Assembly (NCBI RefSeq): GCF_032854445.1
Contig: NC_088300.1
Span: forward strand, 25,961,608 to 26,025,607
Length of the DNA: 64,000 nucleotides
Reading direction: 5' to 3'
Source: Liolophura sinensis
Lineage: Eukaryota > Mollusca > Polyplacophora > Chitonida > Chitonidae
In this document: in pieces, positions 1 to 8,250 of the stretch
How positions within the stretch are numbered: position 1 is the first letter of the stretch
How the letters are laid out: each line of letters starts with the position of its first letter
Translations under genes and position numbers: made by a program
The notes under the pieces: generated by a model
The model's database searches: none
Told to the model about the DNA's origin: nothing
Seen by the model: only the letters and a program-made list of their open reading frames with translations

Positions 1-1004
1 TTCGTCAGTAGCCAAATTCAGTGTTCACTCCAGTTTCCTTCACTCTAAAAGTGATGACATCATCGTAAAACAAGAATAGCTTTAACAACAGTCAGATCAA
101 TGATTTTAAACATTTGTGTTTGAAGGCTTACTGTACCTTACTACACGATAAGACAACGGCATGGAGCATTGAATGATGCTGTACTATTCAATTTAATTCA
201 CTCAAACCACCTGAGATGGCACAAGAAGTCTGATACATGTTTTGAAAGATATATGGCTAAAAGCTAAGGGTGAAATGTCTTAATAGTTACACATTGGAAT
301 AACCTTGATATATACATACACATACAAATTTTTAATGTTGCCTCCGTATATGTATACAATCTAAAGCCCTGTGAAAAATTTACACTTGTCACTGTCTCGC
401 TTTAATATCCATTAAATATATTTATTATTTCCTTAACAATTTTGCCTATTGGCATTAAAGTTTTTTCTATCTTGGCTATACTGGAAACATCCCTTTCACG
501 TTCTTGATGAAGGACAGGAGTTTCAAAACTTTGACTCGAATGTTTTAATAGAGCTCTCCAAATTTACACGCAATGTTACATCGGAAAAGGATGTGTGAAT
601 TAGCATTCTTGTGAGCTGTATTCATGTCATGTATACTCAACCAAAAAGCACTTCTGATATTAAACTCTCATTTATGTAGGTGAAAGATTGATGTGTCATC
701 TTTATGCTTAAAAACTATCATCGATCGAATAATATGGCGCATCACTCCAGCCAGATATGCGACGAATACATTTGTCATTTTTTGGTACTATTTTGACATT
801 TGACTGGTCTTTCTAATTGCAGCTATTTTATTTCTGAATGGTCTTTACCTTTCAGTCAAATACATGTAGTTACTCGTACATATACCAACCAACCTTCTAC
901 ATGTATGTGAATGTAGAGAGTATTCAGCAGACAAACTCATGCTGCCGAGACCGATTTGCATTTGTCGTCGCTGTATTGCTAGCAGAGTTATGCTCCTTGA
1001 AGCT
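1..1004. other. Unassigned AT-rich sequence
   Basis: I see no open frame of useful length, no splice-bounded exon and no recognisable repeat here. The sequence is AT-rich and leads into the left target-site duplication of the SINE that follows. Confidence 0.5.
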
Positions 1005-1298
1005 CATATCACGATGATTTATTTATTTATTTGATTGGTGTTTTACGCCGTACTCAAGAATATTTCACTTATACGACGGCGGCCAGCATTATGGTGGGTG
1101 GAAACCGGGCACAGCCCGGGGGAAACCCACGACCATCCGCAGGTTGCTGAAAGACCTTCCCACTTACGGCCGGAGAGGAAGCCAGCATGAGCTGGACTTG
1201 AACTCACAGCGACTGCATTGGTGAGAGGCTCCTGGGTCATTACGCTGCTTTAGCGCGCTAACCGACTGAGCCACGGAAGCCCCTCCATATCACGATGA
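1005..1298 (-). mobile_element. tRNA-derived SINE (family A) with 13-bp target-site duplication
   Basis: This near full-length SINE lies in reverse orientation. On the minus strand it has a tRNA-like head with an A-box-like TGGCTCAGTCGG and a B-box-like GTTCAAGTCC. A GC-rich body follows, then a 3' module ending in TGAGTACGGCGTAAAACACC and an (AAAT)n tail. The body spans about 1018-1285. It is flanked by direct repeats CATATCACGATGA at 1005-1017 and 1286-1298, the mark of LINE-mediated integration. The same family recurs at 11.7, 12.7, 18.7, 26.5, 30.3, 34.8 and 41.5 kb. The head is a transposon promoter and not a functional tRNA gene. Confidence 0.9.
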
Positions 1299-2085
1299 AC
1301 TTGAAACGAATGAATATGTATGTCTATATGCTTTGGGTTTTAGGTCGTACATGACCTTGCGATTAATGACCTCATGTGTGTGTGCTTATTCTGTGTCTTC
1401 TTGACGAGTCCTTGTAAGCCGCCAAAAGTGCTGCCAACATTGAATATCATGCCGAAGACATCAGGTATGACATCCCACCCAGCCACTGAGCGCCAAACGA
1501 GGCTTTGGTCTTTGATATGTCCCGAACTTCCTTTGATCCCTGGTCTCCCGATTTCGTGAAACGAATGAATAAATGAATCAATAATCAGAGTTTGATTCCA
1601 CATCATGGCTGGACAGTATTAGAGCGACTATGGATTTCGATATGAGGAGAACCATAACCAAAATCAGACAAAAATGAAACAAGAGTTCTAGTTGGTAGAT
1701 ATCATTTAGAAAGTGGTGTTTAGTGCTGAGTTCCCCATTACTGTTTAGGATAACAACTTTCTAGAGAAACCCAAAGTTCTATTGCTGAAACAGCCTGATA
1801 TGTTTTTATATTTTATATATATTTGCCGATCATCAGATAGGTAAAATGCACGTTCATTGTAATGCCTGCTTCCTATTTATTGGGAAGCCTGTTGGCCGAG
1901 TAATTTAGACGGTTGACAAGTATTTCTGGTGATTTGGTGCATGACTCTCAGGTCGCTTGTTCTACACCCGCAGTGATCTCTCTCAATTTTCATTTCTAGA
2001 AACTGTATTATATTCAGAAAGAGTTAACGCTATTAACTGTACAGCATGCTCAATAAAATGTCACAATATAGTGTAAACATTTTAT
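1299..2085. other. Unassigned sequence with a possible old SINE-like fragment
   Basis: No gene is supported. The stretch at about 1395-1560 is relatively GC-rich and open in both directions. Its phrasing resembles old molluscan interspersed repeats that I remember only loosely, so I would not annotate it as coding. The rest is AT-rich and featureless. Confidence 0.35.
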
Positions 2086-2087
2086 AT

Positions 2088-2655
2088 CAGGGTGCAACAA
2101 CTTGACACCAGGATACAACAGCTTGACATCAAGATGAAACAACTTGGCATCAGGGTGCAACTTGACATCAGGGTACGGCGACTTGACATCAGGGTACGGC
2201 GACTTGACATCAAAGTACGGCGACTTGACATCAGAATGTAACAACTTGACATCAGAATGCAACAACTTGGCATCGTGGTGCAACAACTTGACATTAAGAT
2301 GGAACAACTTGACATCAAGGCACGGCAATTTGACATCAGGATGCGACAACTTGGCATCAGGATATGGAAACTTGACATTTGAATGAGACACCTTGGAATC
2401 ATGGTGTAACAACTTGGCATAAGGATATGGCAGCTGGACATCATGGTGCAACAACTTATCAGCATGCATCAACTTGGCATCAGGATATGGCAACTTGACA
2501 TCAGAATGCAACAACTTGGCATCAGGATATGGCAGCTTGACATTAAGATACATGAGCTTAGCATCAGGGCACCTCAACTAAATATCAGGATACGTCATCT
2601 TGATATCAGAGCACAATAATTTGGCATCAGGGTAAAAAAATTGACATCAGGGCAC
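2088..2655. repeat. 21-bp minisatellite array
   Basis: About 27 degenerate tandem copies of a 21-bp unit of the type ACTTGACATCAGGGTACGGCG. The core ACTTGACATCAG is best conserved and the last nine bases vary. Because 21 is a multiple of three and the unit lacks minus-strand stops, a 175-codon repetitive frame (2050-2577, minus) and shorter frames in other phases appear. They read as seven-residue repeats of the type PDVKLLH, with no signal peptide or non-repetitive flanks, so I treat them as by-products of the array. Units decay at the right-hand edge. Confidence 0.9.
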
Positions 2656-2659
2656 TTCA

Positions 2660-3164
2660 TTGCTTCAGTCAGTGTTTTATTTTAACTACCTAAGATTCTC
2701 TTTCAACTCTTCTTTCAAGATGGGGAAGGTGTGTAACAGGCGAAATAACGGCTCCGATCACACTGTCTACTTAAACGATATACAGGCATTAGAACGCTGA
2801 AATTCCACGTTGATCTACTTTGAGGCATAGCTAATGTTAGATTTTGAGATTTTCTGTGGTGTTTTTTTTTCTTGGTAGAATATGTGCGAAAATGGACAAC
2901 TTCAATTGTACGTGGGGAGACATGTAAGAACTCAGGAAGGGTGCGGTCAGCTGTCGGAGAGGGCGAGTTGTGCAGACTAGCGGAGTGTTCAAACCAGTTT
3001 CGCCGGGTGGGTGAACACTGCACAGGTCTACAGTTACCGCTATCGACCATACTGTGTTACTGAAGAACAGGAAAATAAAATATGCTGAGAAAACACAAGC
3101 AACGTGTAAGGGTATATCCCAGGTATACAACCAGCACAATCTGAAATTCTGTCCAGACTCCAGA
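2660..3164. other. Unassigned sequence left of the LINE fragment
   Basis: Nothing recognisable as a gene. Opposing open frames at 2715-3139 have no domain signature. This stretch could be 5' sequence of the LINE that begins at about 3165, but I cannot show that. Confidence 0.3.
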
Positions 3165-3567
3165 TAATTATGGACAAACTTGACAACATGGCTTCGAGAG
3201 ATCAGTTAGAGAGTACTGAGTCTAAAATTATCACTAAAATGACGAATTTGATGGAACAACATGAGATCCGGACTTTCAGTCTAGAAGCTGAAAATAGGGC
3301 ACTTAAAGAGGGTTTACAAGCTCTCTCAGTGTTCAACATGAACAAGATCAAGAAGAGTCAGTAAGAGTTCATAAACAACTAGAAAGTTTACATTCCAAAC
3401 AAAATAGACATAATGAGTCTACAGAGAAATGTATTGCCAAAGTGATTGCAATATTGAGCAATAAGCTTGATACGATGATCAAGCCATCTGATATTGATAA
3501 TATGCACCGCTTAGGGCCAGTGAGACCCGACGTGGACAACCATCCCGGAGGAGTCATAGAAAAGTAA
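3165..3567 (+). pseudogene. Non-LTR retrotransposon ORF1-like fragment, frameshifted
   Basis: The first frame (3170-3364) begins MDKLDNMASRDQLES and is rich in Lys, Glu and Leu with coiled-coil spacing. A one-base shift moves the frame to 3361-3567, which continues through NKLDTMIKPSDIDNMHRLG and ends shortly after GGVIEK. A coiled coil followed by a D-I-x-x-x-H-R-x-G motif is typical of the RNA-binding ORF1 protein of L1-like LINEs. The frameshift and a stop soon after show it is dead. The LINE ORF2 tail on the same strand 200 bp downstream supports the assignment. The exact clade is not determinable by eye. Confidence 0.55.
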
Positions 3568-3769
3568 ATAAGGAAGGCTTTAGATCTACTCAGGCTTAAA
3601 AGTAAACATTGAAAGAAACTGTTTGGGTTGGATGCCAGTCTGCGTCACAAATGAAGCACTGTAAAATTATAAAATTAGACAACAGATTTCAACATATTAG
3701 GAATAAACTTTTCAACCACAGATTTTAATTATAAACTATTTAACAAGACTAGAAAATCTGAAATGCACA

Positions 3770-4340
3770 AGCAATAAACATTTCTTGGATGAGAAAGATA
3801 CATAATTCGCCTTTTTAAATACCCAACATTCTTCATAAAACAATGGTATGGCAGTAATGTCGAGTATGTAAGAGATCTAATAAATTCAGCAGGACAGTTT
3901 TTAACATTTACACATATGAAGCAGAAATAACGTAAAGGATACCTTTTTAGACTACAACAAACTATTAGCAAGAATACCTATCAAATACCAGGACGCAGAC
4001 ATGTGCAACGATGTTGATTTTATGAGACCAGCATTTCCTTTTTCATTTCAAATCTTCGTTAGAGAAAAAAAGGAGCCAGGGTTTTCTATGATATCTTTAA
4101 CACTGAGGGAATTGAAGAACAAAAATATCAAAATTGAGAAAATGTACTCAGTATAGAAATACAGACTGGCGTGATGATTTTATTGCCACTTTCCACTGTT
4201 CTCGCTATACAAAACTGAAAGACTTTCAATATAAGCTATTACATAAAATAATTCCAGCCAATACATATTTTCATAAAATTTGACGAAAATCATGTTGTAA
4301 TGAAGTCACACAAGAGTTCGTATATAAAGGACTCAGTGAA
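3770..4340 (+). pseudogene. LINE ORF2 C-terminal fragment, multiply frameshifted
   Basis: Several short frames line up in the order seen at the C-terminal end of L1-like ORF2 proteins. They include YVRDLINSAGQFLTF (3871 region), FLDYNKLLARIPIKY (about 3943), FYDIFN (about 4087) and TDWRDDFIATFHCSRYTKLK followed by DFQYKLLHKIIPANTY (4163-4280). Frameshifts and stops separate the pieces. The endonuclease and the reverse transcriptase core are absent between this segment and the ORF1-like piece upstream, so the element carries a large internal deletion. The match rests on remembered family phrasing and not on an alignment. Confidence 0.6.
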
Positions 4341-4429
4341 GTTTGTATTGACAGTGAACATCGATCGAGCGTCGTGCTATATGGGCGCTGTCATTATATG
4401 TGTACATGAACTGTTCCTCCACCTTTAGT

Positions 4430-4800
4430 TAAGAATTACATTTATGTGAAAATGTTAATATTGGAAAAATCAAACAATAGCAATGACAACTGATAATACG
4501 GAAATAATATATATGTCCAGAGCTTGGTGCTATCTCTGGAACAATATTAGTCTCCTCGTGACTATCACAAAGAGACGTACCACTCTTAATATCGATGTCT
4601 GATGATGTTACTGATGTAGGAAACGATTTTTCAACAACATTCTCCTCGAATGGCTGATGTTCCACGGCTTCAGCACTGTCATCGCTGATGCGAAGTCGAA
4701 TCTGGTTCTGGTGACGACGGTAAGGCAAAGGTCCTGTCCTTTTCTGCACATTTGCTGGTATCCATTTCTACCCTCTGCCATAATAGCGAACATAGATCCT
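4430..4800 (-). pseudogene. C-terminal tail of Ty3/gypsy Pol
   Basis: The two overlapping minus-strand frames here are shifted relative to each other. One carries MAEGRNGYQQMCRK and the other QKRTGPLPYRRHQNQIRLR. The RTGPLPY-type motif downstream of the integrase core is the usual post-integrase signature of Ty3/gypsy elements. A basic segment and an acidic, Ser-rich tail follow. One or two base shifts separate this from the integrase frame that ends at 4809. Confidence 0.6.
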
Positions 4801-4808
4801 GTCCTTTA

Positions 4809-5468
4809 TCAATATAGTGCGACTTTTCGCATGTCGATCATAGTATGTCTGCTGCTGTTGTTACCTCTCATCAATGCATCCTTGAATATCTCCAGTCTGG
4901 ATTTGAATACGTCCAGTCTGGATTTGAGTCTACGATTCATCAACATTTCAGCAGGTGACAAGCCTGTAGTGGTCTGTGGTGTCATTCTACACTGAAAAAA
5001 TAACTGAGACAGTTTGTCCTGAATGGACCCACCTTTCATCTTAGAAGTGGTCCATTTGAAGAAACAAACAGCTCGCTCTACCTGTCCATTCGATGCTGGA
5101 TGATATGGAGAAGTCAGGATGTGGTTAATTCCATTCTGACTGGTGAATTCCTTGAATTTATCACTTGTGAAGCAAGTCCCGTTATCCGATAAACTCTGAT
5201 CCAGTAGACCGTGGGTGGCAATGCACTGTTGTAATTTCTCAATAGCGGAACTACTAGTGGATCCATTAGTTGGGAAGATTTCCAGACACTTTGAATCTAT
5301 TGCTAGGAGAAACATTTTTCCCATGTATGGCTCAGCATAATCGATGTGAATTTTCGACCAAGGTCTTCCCGCACTTTCCCATGGATGTAATGGTGCTTCC
5401 TGTGGTGTACGCTGGTGTAGTTGACGCACTATAAAGCTGCGTATTTTGTTTTCAAGTTCATTGTCCAT
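4809..5468 (-). pseudogene. Ty3/gypsy integrase catalytic core with intact D,D-35-E triad
   Basis: This 219-codon frame is the largest surviving piece of the retrotransposon. The integrase core joins element DNA to the host genome. Counting from the first Met, the acidic triad is D43 (in KIHIDYAEP), D95 (in LSDNGTCF) and E131 (in SNGQVERAV), with exactly 35 residues between the last two. The motif SPYHPASNGQVER is the classical retroelement integrase signature. The same frame is open upstream across a stop at 5478-5480, so the Met is only the first one after that stop. The second Cys pair expected near its start is not visible (SFIVRQ is found instead). Despite the intact triad, the damage on both sides makes it non-functional. 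Confidence 0.85.
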
Positions 5469-5477
5469 CTTGGGCCA

Positions 5478-5690
5478 CTACACATAGCTTCTGGCAAGTT
5501 TTTTCATACGAGCAATCCCTTGATGAGTTACATGAAGTTCCTGTATCACCTGTTGACGTCCCTGTCGGGGTACAATGACACGTGCTCCCCATAGAAGACA
5601 ACCATTGTGTACATTGACTTCTATCCGTCTTGTAAAAACGGTTGCAGGTCTGCTTCCTGGCATTTATCTGGAGAACGAATTTGAGTACTG
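5478..5690 (-). pseudogene. Integrase N-terminal zinc-binding region, damaged
   Basis: The frame contains NGCLLWGARVIVP and then LHVTHQGIARMKKLARSY, which matches the His-His half of the retroviral-type HHCC integrase N-domain. It ends at an in-frame TAG directly before WPKMD, so it was once continuous with the integrase core. The Cys-Cys half cannot be seen. Confidence 0.65.
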
Positions 5691-6150
5691 TGACATCAGT
5701 TCTGTGATACTCTTAGGTGATGGTGCGTCATGAATAGCTTGGATCTTGGAGTCCAATAGATGAATTCCTTCCTTACTGATGTGATGTCCACGGAAGACAA
5801 CCTCATTTACCATTAAGAAAGATTTGTTCTTTTTCAGATGAACTCCTGCTTTACTGAGCCGTGAAGAAACCTTATCCAGAATGTCCAGGTTTTCAGAATC
5901 ATCTTATTATGTCATCTAGGCGTACTAACACATGTGGAATACCTTGAAGGAAATTTTTCATCGTCCTTATAAAAATTCCAGGTGTAGCATACAAATGTTT
6001 TTAAGAATTTGGAAACTTGATTAACTGTTTGTTTGTAGTCCCCACAGATACGAATAGATTTGTCGCTCTTCACTACGGGTACTATTGGAGCTGCCCACTC
6101 AGAATACTGCACAGGTTGTATTGTCCCTTCTGACTGAAGTCTCTCCAATT
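5690..6150 (-). pseudogene. Ty3/gypsy reverse transcriptase with internal deletion
   Basis: The N-terminal part reads SEGTIQPVQYSEWAAPIVPV and IRICGDYKQTVNQVSK (6148-6005), typical of the RT fingers. It runs directly into PGIFIRTMKNFLQGIPHVLV and RLDDI (about 5990-5905), where the DD pair is the catalytic motif, usually YxDD. The roughly 60 residues normally between these blocks, including the first catalytic Asp, are missing. The thumb follows with LSKAGVHLKKNKSFLMVN and FRGHHISKEGIHLLDSK (about 5870-5750) in a shifted frame. RNase H is not evident. Confidence 0.75.
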
Positions 6151-6289
6151 CCAGGTCATATTCTCACGTAACTGTCTTTCCAATTCAATCTGATTTGACT
6201 TAACCAGTCTCTACCTACCAAATTGGGACTGTTGTGAGGTCATCGGATTGTCCATTGTATGATACCGGAACCATAACTGTCCCTAATAC

Positions 6290-6480
6290 AAGAATTTCCC
6301 CCTCTGTATAAGTCGTGAGTTTATCTCTGAATTTCTGGAGTTTCTGAAGTCATCTAGCACAGTAACTGATGCTCCAGTGTTCAATTCCTACTGAACAGTA
6401 ACATGTCCAATGTCCATGGCCACAGCATGTGGTTTCCTGTCCCCATCACGCCAAAAGCTAAACACTGTATTGACGTCCTC
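6290..6480 (-). pseudogene. Retropepsin-like protease remnant
   Basis: The minus strand reads AMDIGHVTVQ, a stop, then ELNTGASVTVLDDF at about 6430-6340. The D-T/S-G-A active-site motif of retroelement aspartic proteases is recognisable, but the catalytic Asp is replaced by Asn and an in-frame stop precedes it. It lies between the zinc-knuckle remnant and RT, as expected for Ty3/gypsy. Confidence 0.55.
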
Positions 6481-6529
6481 GTCATCCTCGACAGATTTGG
6501 CCTCTCGTTCTACAAGATTGACTTGCTGT

Positions 6530-6850
6530 AGTTTTCGACCCCATTAATTTTTGTTATGGCCTTTTCTTACAGAAGCCACAGGTTGAATGAATATGACGAC
6601 ATGTAGGATGGCTCGTGATTTTTCGTACGGCAGCAACCTGGGTGTGTTAGTCCACGCTCCAACAGTAATCTCCTTTGGATTCTATCGTCTTTCACTCCAC
6701 ATATCAGCCTATCTCTGAGCATTTCATCTAGAGATCGTCAAAAGTCACAATGTTCAGAAAGTCGATGTAATTCGGACACAAACATAGCAACTGACTCGCC
6801 CGGTGCCCTTAGTCAAGTGTTGAATTAGCATCTCTGGATGCACGGTGGCG
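6530..6850 (-). pseudogene. Gag-like remnant with partial CCHC zinc knuckle
   Basis: At about 6800-6660 the minus strand gives ESVAMFVSELHRLSEHCDF, a stop, then SLDEMLRDRLICGVKDDRIQ and RRLLLERGLTHPG. This is the retrotransposon Gag pattern with its conserved L-x-D-x-L region. Further on, CGFCKKRP at about 6575-6550 looks like the first half of a CCHC knuckle, disrupted right after. Stops show decay. Confidence 0.55.
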
Positions 6851-6860
6851 GCGGGGGTCG

Positions 6861-8177
6861 TTGTAATCACCGACTTTGAAAAAAAAAAAGAAGTATATTA
6901 TGAATAACAAAGCAAAATACGAACACATATGTTTTACGTACTTCATAAAGAATGTATCCGAACACTACAATGCAGAGAAGTGTATTTCAATAACTTCGGG
7001 GAGAGAACCCCAATTTAACAAAAATGGGGTATGTTTCGGAATTTTTTCGAAAACTTGTCGTGAGACAAAAAAAATAAAAACACTTCTGTCATCGATGAGG
7101 CAAACGAACTTAATCATATTCAGAAATGTTAATATTTAGAATCTAGTTTCTACCCAAACCGAGTATATTTCTGGGGAAATATTTAATTCCAAAGATCTCT
7201 AATAATAACATAATTACAATTTTATCTGACGACATAAAATTATACCATGCAATTTTTCAGTGGACAATGTACGATTAGTTAGACTTTGCAAACACACCCA
7301 CACAGAAGATATTTGCATCAGACAAAAATCCCAACTGTTTTCAAATATCTACTTGATATTGATCAATAATTGATAGACTACACATTCATGTATATGAACC
7401 AACAATAATCCAGTGCTAGACTGTACGTTACTACCGCTGTATTAACAGCTTTCTACGCGTAGATTTGCCCAAATGGATTAATGTTTCCAGCTCCAAGTGT
7501 TCTTACTAAGTGTTGTCCTCCTTGAGAGTATCTGGGATAGGCCTACTCATTTGTTGACTAAATGCGGTGCAATATTGACTTTGCGTGACGAGAGACGCAA
7601 AGCGGGTGGAACAATGTAAAATATTTGGCTGTTTTAGTGATGTTTATTTGTTGAGAGTGAAGCAGCTCACTTCTGCCATTAAATATTAATATAAAGAGCG
7701 ATTCAAGTCCGTTTTTCAATTTGTTGTGCTGAGTGAAGGCTACAATGCTGACGCGGAGGTTAAAGACACTGTATAGGTGAGCTGACTATATAGACCAAAA
7801 CCCATCCAGCGTGGCATATGTGATATGTAAAGAGCAGTCATTTATCAACAGTGACAGGGATAGTAAGGTTGTAGTTTTACAGCGTTCTCCGAACACACAA
7901 GGTTAAAAAGTATTGTATTTTAACGAAAGTGCTACCATCATCAGTACCATTTTAAGGCCTTTATGCGTTCTGAAAATCGATTTTTAAAGGCCGATCTTTA
8001 GGCGAAATAGAGTAAATATTTTTCCAAATTTAAGTCCTACGAAAGAGCTGGTGGCAAAGCAGTGGAACACAAAAAGAAAACATCAGTTGGTTTTGGAACA
8101 GAGCAATAATTGCTGATTGGTTTCGCGCTAGAACCTACAGTAAGGATTGTGGTACAGTTGGAATTCGTCGAACAAAC
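6861..8177. other. Intergenic, AT-rich; upstream of the lectin-like gene
   Basis: No coding exon is supported. This should contain the promoter and any 5' UTR exon of the gene starting at or before 8178, but I see no convincing TATA box or initiator. A short frame at 6876-7139 begins in an A-run and has no recognisable features. Confidence 0.4.
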
Positions 8178-8250
8178 ATGTACCTCGGCCGACGACATTT
8201 TGACGAGAATGGAAAATGTCTGTACGTATGTTTGGTTGTAACAGCACAAG
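8178..8250 (+). CDS. Exon 1 (probable): start codon and signal peptide
   Basis: Starting at ATG 8178 the frame encodes MYLGRRHFDENGK and then a hydrophobic run CLYVCLVVTAQ. It ends at a good donor (CAAG|GTATGT) in phase 1, exactly what exon 2 needs; the joined codon is GCC (Ala). The hydrophobic core is short and the n-region long and partly acidic, so this is a moderate signal-peptide candidate. Another 5' exon could replace it. Confidence 0.45.

Larger units (their letters stand above)
4430..6860 (-). mobile_element. Degenerate Ty3/gypsy LTR-retrotransposon body (gag-pol), no LTRs seen
   Basis: Read on the minus strand from 6860 down, the order is a gag-like segment, a zinc-knuckle remnant, a protease remnant, reverse transcriptase, an integrase zinc-binding region, the integrase core and a post-integrase tail containing QKRTGPLPY. 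Protease-RT-IN order with integrase last is diagnostic of Ty3/gypsy rather than Ty1/copia. The element is broken by stops, frameshifts and an internal RT deletion. I found no matching long terminal repeats near the ends, so the LTRs are lost or too diverged to see. It lies head-on to the LINE fragment on its left. Confidence 0.85.

Noticed and set aside
2050-2577. 175-codon repetitive protein on the minus strand
   Set aside because: It is confined to the 21-bp minisatellite, other phases are also open, and it has no start context, signal peptide or unique flanks.
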